The notes under the pieces were generated by a model. That model was not told the DNA's origin. It searched no databases and saw only the letters and a list, made by a program, of their open reading frames with translations. Position numbers and translations under genes: made by a program. From the NCBI GenBank assembly GCA_900763175.1, contig CAAFJI010000239.1:1-25961 (forward strand): a stretch of DNA of 25,961 nucleotides. The letters run 5' to 3'. The stretch comes from Lachnospiraceae bacterium (GTDB taxonomy: Bacteria; Bacillota; Clostridia; Lachnospirales; Lachnospiraceae). The stretch's first letter is position 1. Each line of letters starts with the position of its first letter. Below are positions 13,244 to 22,733 of the stretch, one piece after another.

Positions 13244-15577
13244 TTATTCTACATTTTTCAATGCGATATCCTTAGGAATCTTCTTTATCCTCCCAAACTG
13301 GAGAAGGGCTACCAGCACATAAGCTCCCATCCCCATTGCAAACATCTCCAGATAAATAACAGGCTCCAGATATAAAGTCAGCCAGCCGGAGAAGGATGCC
13401 ATCAGATATCTGTAAATCCCATGTATGGTCCAGGTAGACAACAAGAGGCTCAGCAAAATGGACAGCACCACTACCCAGGTGGTAGAGGTAAGATACAGGC
13501 TGTTGATTTCTTTATTTGTGTAGCCCAATATTTTCACCATGGAAATAGCATTTGCATTCTTCTCAATGATCAGCTTAGTAAGAAGATAAATCAGCAGGGC
13601 AAACAGGATAATGGAAAATACATTGATGAGCTGGAACATTTCTCCCATGGAAACCTCCAGCTGTCTGCTTACTTTCGTAAGGTCATCTTCTGTAATGGTT
13701 GCCCCGATCACGTCCTCATCCAGATCTGTGATCTTCTCCTTTGAAAAATATCCGTTAAAATAATCCTCACTTTTGCCGAAGATTTCTCTGAAAGAAATAA
13801 TCGGCATGAACACGGTCAACGCCGCCGGATAATCGTAAATCCCCTTAACCGTCAGCTCATATTGCTCATTACTGTAAGCCTCTTTCACCGCAATGGTATC
13901 CCCGGTTTTTATCCTGTACTTTTCTGCATATCCGTCAGAAATCAATACACCATCTGAAGGCAGCTCCGTATCCACATAGCTACTGTTTTCGGAAATTCCA
14001 TAAACTGTGATGCCTTCACTTTCCGTATCCGGAATCACGGTTTTCATGGATTCCATGGCAAATTTCTCTGCAGAGGGCTCTCCTGTTTTCAAAGATGGGG
14101 ACAACAGTTTCTCAAACACTGCCAGCATGGTATATTTCTCGTCCTCCTCCGGTTCCTCCGGAATGCTTAAAACATACTGATAAGGAGCGATCATATTTTT
14201 CAGGATTTCTTCCTGATAGTGGTCCAGAAGAGGCTTCATCATCATTCCAAACAGCAAAAGTACATTTGCAAAAAAGATTCCGATAAACAAAGTCAGATAG
14301 CTGGATCTGTTCTGCAGGATAATCCGAAGACGGAAACGATTGAAAAACTTAAAGTTCGGCAGTCGCATTGCCTTTTTCCTGCGGGAAGTGGTAAGGTCGT
14401 GACGCAGGAATTTTAAAGGTGACAGTCGCAGTTTTCCTGCAATTAAGATCAAATTGATCACCAGCATCAGTACAACCGGAATGACCGTCGTAAGAACAAA
14501 GGCATCTGCATTCCATCTTGTCTCATAAGTGGGAAGACTGTAGCTTCCGTAATACATAGCAGCGCAAAGGTCCTTAAAGGAGGTATAGCCCAGTATATTT
14601 CCAAGAAGGGATGCAAATAATGTAACAATTACCGGAAGAGAAATATAGTGACGCAAAAGTTCCCCTCTGGAATAGCCGGAAGCACGCAGCGTTCCAATCA
14701 CAGAAGCTTCCTTCATTATGGTATTGTTGGTGGTAACCGCAAATACAAAGGCAATGATGGCAATGAGAATGTACAGCAGCACCTCCATCATAGCTTTATC
14801 ACTCCCCATATCCTCTCCTGTGAAATGAATGGCCTGATTCGTATAGCCCGGAATAAATCCAGTGACATTCCCGTGCTTCACCAGAATCTCCAGGAAATCC
14901 TCAGACATTTCCTTCGCCTCTATATCATCAACTGGTTCATGGTCATACTGCCACGCATAGCGGTACTCAAGATGGGTAGTTTCAAAAGTATCCGTTCCCT
15001 CTTCCGTCATAATGGCAACACCAAATTTCACAGCATCAAACATCATGTCATTATTATTAGAAAATAAACAACTGTAGTCGGATAATGCTACAAGACCAGT
15101 TACTGTCAGCTCCTCCTCTGCAACAGCAATCCTGTCTCCTATTTTCAGGCTATTATTATCTGCATACATCCTGTCGATGGCAATTTCATCCTTTGCCTCC
15201 GGCATTTTTCCATCCATCAGGCACACCAGATCCATCTTGGTTCGGTCATGATAAATTCGCATGGTGCTCTCTTTTGTGCCATCCATATCTGCGTCTGCCG
15301 GTTCTTCCCAGTAAAAGTTATCACAGATTGTAACCTTGCCTGTTTTCTCTATTTTCTTCAAAGTGCTTTCACTTGCCTCTGAAGACAAGGTAAAGTTTCC
15401 ATGCTCAATGTTGTACTTTTTAAAGCTCTCATTGTATGCTGCCAGCATACTGTCATCTGCGACCAGGAAACCAGATACGAAACCGATGGTCAAAGTCATG
15501 AACAGAAAAATTACAATATATTTTCCAAAATCATTTCTAAGTTCCCTTGGCAGACGTTTCCACAATGGATTCTTCAT
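13244..15577 (-). CDS. FtsX-family ABC transporter permease
   Basis: This is a 777-residue membrane protein. A signal-anchor-like helix at about 20-40 (IVIFLFMTLTIGFVSGFLV) is followed by a large extracytoplasmic domain (about 45-260). Three membrane segments (about 265-380) form the first FtsX unit. A further anchor at about 420-440 leads to a second extracytoplasmic domain, and three terminal segments (about 650-765) form the second unit. This layout belongs to the MacB/LolC-like and antimicrobial-peptide-type exporters, which work by mechanotransmission rather than by moving substrate through the membrane. It starts 11 bases after the ATPase stop, and the two form one transporter. The substrate is unknown. 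Confidence 0.9.
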   Translation of the reverse strand: MKNPLWKRLPRELRNDFGKYIVIFLFMTLTIGFVSGFLVADDSMLAAYNESFKKYNIEHGNFTLSSEASESTLKKIEKTGKVTICDNFYWEEPADADMDGTKESTMRIYHDRTKMDLVCLMDGKMPEAKDEIAIDRMYADNNSLKIGDRIAVAEEELTVTGLVALSDYSCLFSNNNDMMFDAVKFGVAIMTEEGTDTFETTHLEYRYAWQYDHEPVDDIEAKEMSEDFLEILVKHGNVTGFIPGYTNQAIHFTGEDMGSDKAMMEVLLYILIAIIAFVFAVTTNNTIMKEASVIGTLRASGYSRGELLRHYISLPVIVTLFASLLGNILGYTSFKDLCAAMYYGSYSLPTYETRWNADAFVLTTVIPVVLMLVINLILIAGKLRLSPLKFLRHDLTTSRRKKAMRLPNFKFFNRFRLRIILQNRSSYLTLFIGIFFANVLLLFGMMMKPLLDHYQEEILKNMIAPYQYVLSIPEEPEEDEKYTMLAVFEKLLSPSLKTGEPSAEKFAMESMKTVIPDTESEGITVYGISENSSYVDTELPSDGVLISDGYAEKYRIKTGDTIAVKEAYSNEQYELTVKGIYDYPAALTVFMPIISFREIFGKSEDYFNGYFSKEKITDLDEDVIGATITEDDLTKVSRQLEVSMGEMFQLINVFSIILFALLIYLLTKLIIEKNANAISMVKILGYTNKEINSLYLTSTTWVVVLSILLSLLLSTWTIHGIYRYLMASFSGWLTLYLEPVIYLEMFAMGMGAYVLVALLQFGRIKKIPKDIALKNVE

Positions 15578-15588
15578 ACTGCACCGCC

Positions 15589-16287
15589 TTACCAGTCAAG
15601 ATCCGCAGCAGCGACCTTTGACTCATTGAGATAGTTTTTCCGGATCTGCCCATCACGAAGCTTTACCACACGATCTGCCATATTTTTGATAGCATCGTTG
15701 TGAGTAACCATGATTACGGTATTTCCATATTTTTGGTTGACCTGCTCAATCAGCCGCAGAATTTCCTTGGAGGTGTTGTAATCCAAAGCACCTGTAGGCT
15801 CATCACACAACAGAATATCCGGATTCTTCACAATTGCCCTGCCGATGGCAGTTCTCTGCTGCTGACCTCCAGACAGCTGATTGGGAAGCTTATGTCTGTG
15901 ATTATAAAGCCCCAGGGTATGTAACAGTTCATCAATATCCAGAGGCCTTTCACTTAAATATGCCCCCACTTCAATGTTTTCCTTTACATTCAGATTTGGA
16001 ATCAGATTATACATCTGGAATACGTATCCAAGATGTTTTCTTCGATAGAGAGTCAGGGTTTTTTCCTTCATGTCACCGGTTTTCTCTCCATTGATAGAAA
16101 TGTATCCTTCATCTGGCTCATCAATTCCACCGATAATGTTCAGAAGTGTAGATTTACCGGAACCAGATGGTCCAAGAAGAACACAGAATTCTCCCTTTTC
16201 CACAGAAAAATTGATTCCTCGCAAAACCTCTGTTCTGCTGTCACCGCTTCCAAAACCCTTTTTCAGATTTCTTATTTCAAGAAACAT
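15589..16287 (-). CDS. ABC transporter ATP-binding protein (MacB/LolD type)
   Basis: This is a 232-residue cytoplasmic ATPase that powers the FtsX-type permease encoded next. Walker A GPSGSGKST is at 39-47, the Q loop near FQMYN (90-94), signature LSGGQQQR at 138-145, Walker B ILLCDEP at 158-164, and the switch His in VTHND (194-198). All catalytic residues are present. The start has GGGAGG upstream. A TTAG-N6-CTAA palindrome lies 30 bases before the start codon, so the pair may be under the same metal-responsive control as feo. That link is inference. Confidence 0.95.
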   Translation of the reverse strand: MFLEIRNLKKGFGSGDSRTEVLRGINFSVEKGEFCVLLGPSGSGKSTLLNIIGGIDEPDEGYISINGEKTGDMKEKTLTLYRRKHLGYVFQMYNLIPNLNVKENIEVGAYLSERPLDIDELLHTLGLYNHRHKLPNQLSGGQQQRTAIGRAIVKNPDILLCDEPTGALDYNTSKEILRLIEQVNQKYGNTVIMVTHNDAIKNMADRVVKLRDGQIRKNYLNESKVAAADLDW

Positions 16288-16316
16288 CTCTCTTTTCCTC
16301 CCTGTTAAGGCTTCAG

Positions 16317-16330
16317 TTAGTTCAATCTAA
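16317..16330. promoter_or_regulatory. TTAG-N6-CTAA operator upstream of ABC pair
   Basis: TTAGTTCAATCTAA is extended by one base on each side (G and C). It lies between a weak promoter (TTTTCT-N17-TATGAT on the minus strand, with its -10 about 15 bases upstream of the palindrome) and the ATPase gene. A bound repressor would cover the transcription start region. Confidence 0.6.
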
Positions 16331-16366
16331 CTTTTTTTATTTATCATACTTCTTTTGTGCAAAAAA

Positions 16367-16411
16367 GAAAAGGCATCGTAATGAGAATAATTCTCAATAC
16401 AATGTCTTTTC
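16367..16411 (-). terminator. terminator of the sugar operon
   Basis: A 45-base imperfect palindrome has 22-base arms with three mismatches (outer GAAAAG and CTTTTC) and is followed by six T on the minus strand. It lies 31 bases after the GH38 stop. Its tip, TGAGAATAATTCTCA (16382-16396), is a perfect 7-1-7 palindrome that resembles a Fur-family box. Confidence 0.75.
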
Positions 16412-16442
16412 GCTTTTTCGTAAAAATTCCGGATATTCTGCC

Positions 16443-19400
16443 TTATACTTCCAAACGAAGGGTCACAATTTCATAAGGCTTCACTGTCATGGAAATCCGA
16501 TCCGTATTTTCACCCAGAACCGTCTCTTCTTCCTCCAGCATATTGCACAGGGAAATTTTTCGATACTGTCTGTCAAAGACAAGCTCTGCTGTCGTCCGAC
16601 GATTCCAGCATTCGTAGAAACGGATAATATCCCCTTCTCCATCCTCTGCCCGCTTCAAAACCTCTGTCACCAGGTTTTCTGAGGAAATATGGACAGCCTC
16701 ATATTCTGCCGGAAGCTTTTCCACCTCTGGCACCACTGTTTCCATAGTTCTTACCACCGCTGTAACCGGATTATTTACCTCATAAGCTTCTCCTACCGTT
16801 CCTGCCATCTGCCAGTCGCCCTCATGGGGATATACAGAATATACGAACTCATGATGACCTCTGTCAGCATCTGGATTTGGATAATTTCCACATTTCAGAA
16901 GAGTCAGCTCCACCTGGGAATCATAAATGCTCACTCCATATTTACTGTCTGTAAGAAAACTTACGCCATAATCGTATTCTGCAAGGTCCAGCCATTTATG
17001 GAAGCAAACCTCGAACCTTGCCTGCTCCCAGGAAGTATTTCTTGTAATGCTCCGCTTTACATTTCCATACTGGATCTCATAGCTTGCTTCCCTTGCATTC
17101 ATCTCCAGCGGGAACAATGCTTTCAGCAGGATCTGATCCTCATGCCACTCAATTTCTGCCGCAATATCCACACGGGCAGAATCCGGATAAAAATACAGAA
17201 TCTCCTTTATCTGAGAATGAAGGTATTCCCACTTTAATTCCAGTGCCATACGCACCGGTCCCTGCTCAATCACTTTTCTGGAAACCAGCTTCTCTACTTC
17301 CCAGCTCTTTGCTCTGTAATAATCATAAATATTCCAGTTGTCATACTGGTAAGGCTTATCCTCGTAGGTCATCAGCACATTGGCACAGGAACCCTCTTTT
17401 AGGAGTTCTCTTTTTGCTTTTCTGTCGTACCAGGAAGTAATCTGACCTTTTTCATTCCATTTTAAATGTAAGAACGGGGTTACTATCTCTTTTTCCGTAC
17501 AGTAAAACTCCAGATCAGCAGCTTTTTCCTCTCTGGAACTCAAATGATAAGTTTTCCATCCCTTTGCGGGAATGTTTTTTATATGGAAAATAAATTTTCC
17601 ATCAGCACTTTGCTGTATGGGTGCTGATACAGTGCCGTCCATAGACACCACACTTTTAGTTCCTGCCGGAAGCTCTTGAAGAACAGCAATTCCATCCTGC
17701 CGGATTCCATTTGGATTAAACACTACCACATCCTGCGCACTTCCCTCAATAATCTCCATTAGAACCTGAAGTGCCTCATCCTGATTTTTCTTCACGATCT
17801 TCCCAAGTTCCTGGTACTGCTTTCCGGAATCCTCGTAAACCTCCCGGATGGCAGAGCCTGGAAGCACATCATGGAACTGATTGCGCATAAGGATTTCCCA
17901 TCCCTCATACAGTTCCCTGGCCGGATATTCATAATTTCCGTACCTTTCGGCAATGGTTCCCCAGGTTTCTGTATTTTCCAGAGCAAACTCACCTTTTCGA
18001 TTGGCTTTTTTGTTCTCTGCCATGGAAGTGTAGGTGCCTCTGTGATACTCCAGATAAAGTTCTCCCGCCCACACTGGAAATTCTTTTTCCCGGGCAGTAC
18101 GATGAAGCCGTTTAAAAAATTCTCCTGCTGTTTCCAGCTTTACCTTAGGCGTTCCGTAATTTCCCTTCTGAAGACGCAGGGCAGTTTCCACCATCCAGTC
18201 TGTGGAACCTCCCCCTCCGTCACCATATCCGTAGGATACAAGAACGTTTTTATTCAGCTCCTTTTGCTGATAACGCTGCCAGGCTCCCTTAATCTGGGAT
18301 GGATGAGTGACGCCGTTATAATTAGTGGTCCGCTCTGTGGTATGTTCCTTTCCAGTCTGAATCTGCTTTCCATTGTTGCTGTAATCTCTGGCAGTAATAA
18401 AATGAGTAAGGATCCTAGTTCCATCAATGCCCTCCCACCAAAAGCTGTCAAAAGGAATCTTGTTAAACTCGTTCCAGCTGATCTTGGTGGTCATAAAGCT
18501 TTCGATTCCACATTTTTCCATAATCTGAGGCAGCGCAGCTGAATAGCCGAACACATCCGGCAGCCACAAGATCTTATGCTCCTGCCCGAACTCCTCCCGG
18601 AAAAATTTCTTTCCATAGAGAAACTGTCTCACCAGTGACTCTCCGCTGGTCAGATTACAGTCTGCCTCCACGAACATTCCGCCCTCTGTTTCCCAACGGC
18701 CTTCTTTTACCCGCTCCTGAATCCGCTGATACAGCTCAGGCTGATTCTCCTTTACATATTTGTACAGCTGAGCCTGGCTGGACATGAACTGATACTGGGG
18801 ATACTTATCCATCAGGCTAAGCACTGTGGAAAAGCTTCGTGCTGCCTTTTCCTTTGTAATAGCATATGTCCAAAGCCAGGCTACATCAATGTGTGTGTGA
18901 CCGATACAGGAAACCACCAGATCTGATACTGGCAGTTCCTTTGTTTTCTCCCTCAGATAAGCAGCGGCCTCCTTCACGCTTTTTTCCAGAAGCTCCCTGC
19001 TCCTAAAATCCAGAAGGTTCACTGTCTCATTTAAAATACCGAGCAGATCGTGATATTCCTCACTGTCCTCTTCCATAAGGTCCAGGCACTGCCAGGGCAC
19101 CAGAAGGTCATAGTAAAGGCTGTAAACAGGCTCATCCACAGCCCGAAGGATGCTGTTCCACTGATAAATCCCACCAGCCTCACCCGTGTATACCAAAAGA
19201 AACAGATCATAGATTTCTCCTGCCTTTACCGCCGGTCCAAGCCGCAGCTCTCTGTGATTCACATCCATTCCCTGTGCCAGAACACCATTTACATAAGCTG
19301 CGATCTGAGGGTTCGTGGCATCCCACTCCCCCTCTCGGCCTGTAGAAACAGACAGCTCCACAGCCATTCCGTCCATACTTTCCGGGATCTCGATTTCTGT

Positions 19401-19604
19401 GCAAATGGCAAAATAGGCACTGTTCTTTCCTGCCAGGTCTTTTGGATCGATCACCGGCCAGCTTCGGGTGTCCACTTCCACTTTGTCTGTAATAGGAAAA
19501 TGGCCTTCCCTTCCCTTCCAGCTGCTAATCTCAACCTGATTTATGTAGCTATGCACATTCAGCTGCCGTATTATCTCTCCTACTCTTTCCCGTATAAAAA
19601 ACAT
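16443..19604 (-). CDS. GH38 alpha-mannosidase
   Basis: This is a 1053-residue glycosidase that releases alpha-linked mannose, zinc-dependent in known members. A non-catalytic N-terminal domain covers about 1-220. The GH38 catalytic domain begins at GHTHIDVAWLW (about 235-245; HTHID supplies metal ligands) and contains the nucleophile D350 in WLPDVFGYS. The helical middle domain and the C-terminal beta domains follow. There is no signal peptide, so it works on imported oligosaccharide. The frame is open 45 codons upstream, but that stretch overlaps the GH78 gene; the ATG at 19604 follows a GGGGGG site and lies 19 bases after the GH78 stop. It is the last gene of the operon. Confidence 0.93.
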   Translation of the reverse strand: MFFIRERVGEIIRQLNVHSYINQVEISSWKGREGHFPITDKVEVDTRSWPVIDPKDLAGKNSAYFAICTEIEIPESMDGMAVELSVSTGREGEWDATNPQIAAYVNGVLAQGMDVNHRELRLGPAVKAGEIYDLFLLVYTGEAGGIYQWNSILRAVDEPVYSLYYDLLVPWQCLDLMEEDSEEYHDLLGILNETVNLLDFRSRELLEKSVKEAAAYLREKTKELPVSDLVVSCIGHTHIDVAWLWTYAITKEKAARSFSTVLSLMDKYPQYQFMSSQAQLYKYVKENQPELYQRIQERVKEGRWETEGGMFVEADCNLTSGESLVRQFLYGKKFFREEFGQEHKILWLPDVFGYSAALPQIMEKCGIESFMTTKISWNEFNKIPFDSFWWEGIDGTRILTHFITARDYSNNGKQIQTGKEHTTERTTNYNGVTHPSQIKGAWQRYQQKELNKNVLVSYGYGDGGGGSTDWMVETALRLQKGNYGTPKVKLETAGEFFKRLHRTAREKEFPVWAGELYLEYHRGTYTSMAENKKANRKGEFALENTETWGTIAERYGNYEYPARELYEGWEILMRNQFHDVLPGSAIREVYEDSGKQYQELGKIVKKNQDEALQVLMEIIEGSAQDVVVFNPNGIRQDGIAVLQELPAGTKSVVSMDGTVSAPIQQSADGKFIFHIKNIPAKGWKTYHLSSREEKAADLEFYCTEKEIVTPFLHLKWNEKGQITSWYDRKAKRELLKEGSCANVLMTYEDKPYQYDNWNIYDYYRAKSWEVEKLVSRKVIEQGPVRMALELKWEYLHSQIKEILYFYPDSARVDIAAEIEWHEDQILLKALFPLEMNAREASYEIQYGNVKRSITRNTSWEQARFEVCFHKWLDLAEYDYGVSFLTDSKYGVSIYDSQVELTLLKCGNYPNPDADRGHHEFVYSVYPHEGDWQMAGTVGEAYEVNNPVTAVVRTMETVVPEVEKLPAEYEAVHISSENLVTEVLKRAEDGEGDIIRFYECWNRRTTAELVFDRQYRKISLCNMLEEEETVLGENTDRISMTVKPYEIVTLRLEV

Positions 19605-19623
19605 AGGCACCCCCCTGTTGATC

Positions 19624-21825
19624 TTATCTTCTTTCCAAAACCGTCTCTTCGCCTGAGGAAAGAGCATATTCCTTTCCATCCAGAAGCAGAACACCAGTTG
19701 TTTTTTCTGGTATCTGCACCCAGATTTTTTCCTCATCATACTTTACGTGAATCAGACCAGATGCAGTGGTAATATGGCCCTCTGCCCGGGAGATCACATC
19801 CAAACATTCTGGCTGAATGATCACCTTTTCGTAGCACACAGAATCCGCTTCCTGACGGATGCCCAGTATATATTCAAAAAGATACTGACTGACTGCGCCG
19901 AACATTGGATGACACTGAGAACGATGTCCTGTCCAATATTCTGGTATGGTAGTTCCGCCCATCTTCATACGGGAACCAAAGGTATCTTCCTCCTCAGAAG
20001 TAAGAAGGTCTGCCGCCAGTTCACTTTCTCCTCTTTCAAACAAAATCCTGGTAAGAATATCCGTAGCAAAAATACCGGTATCATATTTTTTGATTTCTTT
20101 ATAATGGTTTACAATATTGGCAAAGGTTCTCTCATCCCCCAGCCCAAGGTCTGCTGCAAACACGTTACTTCCCTGCTGGTTTTCTGCGAAATCTCCGGTT
20201 TCCTTATCAAAATAAGCGTCACAGATGGCCTGCTTTTTCCGCTGTATTTTCTCCTTCAGGTCTTCATCCACTTCATGTTTTCCCAGAATCTGTCCAATTT
20301 CCAGAACTTTTTCCATGGATTTAATATAGAAATAGGTATTTACAAGAGGAGCTGGAATGTAAATAGCATCCATATTATTTACGAACCCCATAGTTGGGAC
20401 ACACCAGTCACCAAGGCACCACTCCCCGGCTTTGTCAGAAACAACCAGGTCCTTTTCGCTGTGTGCCTCCAGATAATCAAAATAGTGAAGCATCTGCGGA
20501 TACAGCTCCTCCAGGATCTGTGTATCTCCATAGTTCCGGTAATAAATATAGGGAACCATTACGATCGCACAGCCCCAGCCGCCAGGGCCACCTCCTGACG
20601 GAATATAAGGTGCCGTATACTGGACATGGCCGGTAATAGAATCCTGACAGTCTGCAATATCATAAATCCATTTTCTGTAAAATTTCTGTGCATCCAGTTG
20701 CATCATGGCAGCATTGCAGGTAAGCTGTCCGTCACCGGTGTAGCCTCTTCTCTCCACATGAGGACAATCAGAAGGAATGCCGCAGTGCATATTGTCAAGC
20801 TGGGTACGGATATAAGCCTCCCGCAGCCAGTTCAACACTTCATTACTGGAGGAAAAATCAGAATCCACCTTCACATCGCTGTGGATCACCACACAATCCT
20901 TTACTTTTGCATTTCCTCTTACCTCAAAATAACGGAAGCCAAACCAGGTGAAGCGGCAATGCATTTCACGTTCTGTTCCGTCTGTGTAGAATACCATTTT
21001 CTGCTTGTAGGTATTTTCTTTTACCAGGCGGCCTTTTTTATTTAGAAGCTCTCCATGGACAACCGTAATTTCCGTACCAGCCGGGGCATCGGATGTAAGA
21101 ACCGGATAACCAGTGATAATCTCCCCCGCATCATAAAGGCAGACATTTTCCTTTTCCCATACAAGCTTCGGCGTAATGTGGCGGATGATCCTATCTGCTG
21201 GGCAGTCCTGCTCCAGGAACCTGGTTTCCGGTACCTGGACAATTTCCACGTTTTCCCAATCCGAATCGTCATAGGAGGTTTTCAGCCACTCCTCGTCATA
21301 ATCTCTGTAATCCTGTACTTCTCCCTTTAACAGATTGGCCTTCTTCACATAGCTTTCTTTCCACTTATGGTTTTCATCGGAACCGATTGTACTGCACTCT
21401 CCTGTTTTATCCAGATAAGTGAGCACATAGCATAATTTAATGTGTCCATATTCATAGCATTCATTTGGCATTTCATACCAGCCGGGTCCCATCAAAAAGC
21501 AGATGGTATTTTCTCCCTCTTTTACATAGGAAGTAATATCATACACCGGACAATACAGACGATGGCGCATTTCCTCGTCATATGGAATGCCCCGGTAAAG
21601 CTTTTCCGGTCTTTCGTGGTAATCGGTGCTAAGTGGCAAAAACAAGTCTTCACTCACTTTTTTTCCATTGATAAAAACTTCAAAAAAACCAAAGGAAGCA
21701 ATGGTGATCTGCGCCTTCTTTATCTGTGGTAAAACCAGCTTTCTCCGTATCATAGGAGTACAGCATCTGCCTCCTGTAGACATCCATTTTCCCCCGGCCA
21801 AATCTATTTTTTTATATCCATTCAT
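19624..21825 (-). CDS. GH78-type alpha-L-rhamnosidase
   Basis: This is a 733-residue inverting glycosidase that removes terminal alpha-L-rhamnose. N-terminal beta-sandwich domains (about 1-320) include FGFFEVFINGKKV (45-57) and AGEIITGYPVL (233-243). The (alpha/alpha)6 barrel follows, with the catalytic block IPSDCPHVERRGYTGDGQ (350-367); the general acid is probably E358 and D353 is the conserved acidic partner. EYWTGHRSQCHPMFGAVSQYL near residue 640 matches the family's conserved His region. No signal peptide is present. It starts 16 bases after the second permease with an AAGGAG site. Related unsaturated rhamnosidase-like activities cannot be excluded. Confidence 0.88.
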   Translation of the reverse strand: MNGYKKIDLAGGKWMSTGGRCCTPMIRRKLVLPQIKKAQITIASFGFFEVFINGKKVSEDLFLPLSTDYHERPEKLYRGIPYDEEMRHRLYCPVYDITSYVKEGENTICFLMGPGWYEMPNECYEYGHIKLCYVLTYLDKTGECSTIGSDENHKWKESYVKKANLLKGEVQDYRDYDEEWLKTSYDDSDWENVEIVQVPETRFLEQDCPADRIIRHITPKLVWEKENVCLYDAGEIITGYPVLTSDAPAGTEITVVHGELLNKKGRLVKENTYKQKMVFYTDGTEREMHCRFTWFGFRYFEVRGNAKVKDCVVIHSDVKVDSDFSSSNEVLNWLREAYIRTQLDNMHCGIPSDCPHVERRGYTGDGQLTCNAAMMQLDAQKFYRKWIYDIADCQDSITGHVQYTAPYIPSGGGPGGWGCAIVMVPYIYYRNYGDTQILEELYPQMLHYFDYLEAHSEKDLVVSDKAGEWCLGDWCVPTMGFVNNMDAIYIPAPLVNTYFYIKSMEKVLEIGQILGKHEVDEDLKEKIQRKKQAICDAYFDKETGDFAENQQGSNVFAADLGLGDERTFANIVNHYKEIKKYDTGIFATDILTRILFERGESELAADLLTSEEEDTFGSRMKMGGTTIPEYWTGHRSQCHPMFGAVSQYLFEYILGIRQEADSVCYEKVIIQPECLDVISRAEGHITTASGLIHVKYDEEKIWVQIPEKTTGVLLLDGKEYALSSGEETVLERR

Positions 21826-21841
21826 GTTGTAAGCTCCTTTC

Positions 21842-22720
21842 TTATCCCTTTACCGCACCGCTTGTCATGCCTTCCATGATCTGTGTGGAAAAGGCGAAAT
21901 ACAACACAAGAATCGGTATCAACGTGATTACAACTGCTGCCATGGTTTCACTCATATAACGGGTAAACTGGCCTACATAACGATAGATTCCAAGGGTCAG
22001 CGTTGTGGTGTTTTTGTTTCCAAGAAGGATCATCGGCATATAGAAATCGTTCCAGCAGCTGATTGCCTTGATCAGCGCCATCGTCACGATAACCGGCTTG
22101 GCAATAGGGAAAATAATCTTAAAAAACAGCTTTACATCATGGCATCCATCCATCCTGGCCGACTCCTCCAGCTCTCTTGGAAGGGTTTTGAAAAATTTCT
22201 GGAATACCACACAGGACATGGAAATTCCTGCGATATAAAGAAGCAAAACGCCTGTCAGCTTGTTCAGCAGGCCCATCCTTTTCAGCATAAGAAAAACCGG
22301 AAGAATCGTTACCTGAACCGGCACCATCATTCCCAAAAGAAGGTAACTGGACAGCAGGTTTTTGCCTTTAAATTCATATCTGGCAATTCCATACGCCATC
22401 ATCGCAGACAGAAGGATACATCCCGCTGTGCCACCAACTGTAAGGATCAAACTGTTTATAAAATATTTTACAAAGTCATTCTCAAACAAAACCGTTTTAT
22501 ATGCATCAAATGTAATACTGGATGGTATGGAAATAAAGCTTTTCAGTAAATCCGACCTTGTTTTCATAGAATCCATAAGCGTTACCACTGCCACAAAAAT
22601 GGCAATACTTGTATATAAGATCAGAAGAATGGAAATCGTCCAGCGAATCACTTTTCCCTGCATCGACAGAACTTCATGTCCACCACTTCTGTCACTTTCT
22701 TTTCTTTTTTTTACTCTCAT
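21842..22720 (-). CDS. sugar ABC transporter permease (MalG type)
   Basis: This is a 292-residue membrane protein with six predicted segments. The EAA loop that docks the ATPase reads ELEESARMDGCHDVKLFFKIIFPIAKP (about 188-214), the pattern of carbohydrate-uptake family 1 permeases. Gly and Pro follow at the expected positions. The frame opens 10 codons earlier at a TTG, but AGGAGGGG lies 7 bases before the chosen ATG. It starts 13 bases after the first permease, so the two are translationally linked. No ATPase gene accompanies them; in such operons a shared MsmK-like ATPase encoded elsewhere is usual. Confidence 0.93.
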   Translation of the reverse strand: MRVKKRKESDRSGGHEVLSMQGKVIRWTISILLILYTSIAIFVAVVTLMDSMKTRSDLLKSFISIPSSITFDAYKTVLFENDFVKYFINSLILTVGGTAGCILLSAMMAYGIARYEFKGKNLLSSYLLLGMMVPVQVTILPVFLMLKRMGLLNKLTGVLLLYIAGISMSCVVFQKFFKTLPRELEESARMDGCHDVKLFFKIIFPIAKPVIVTMALIKAISCWNDFYMPMILLGNKNTTTLTLGIYRYVGQFTRYMSETMAAVVITLIPILVLYFAFSTQIMEGMTSGAVKG

Positions 22721-22733
22721 AGATCCACCCCTC

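Noticed and set aside
19605..19739. 45-codon N-terminal extension of the GH38 enzyme
   Set aside because: It overlaps the end of the GH78 gene and has no family similarity. The ATG at 19604 has a suitable site.
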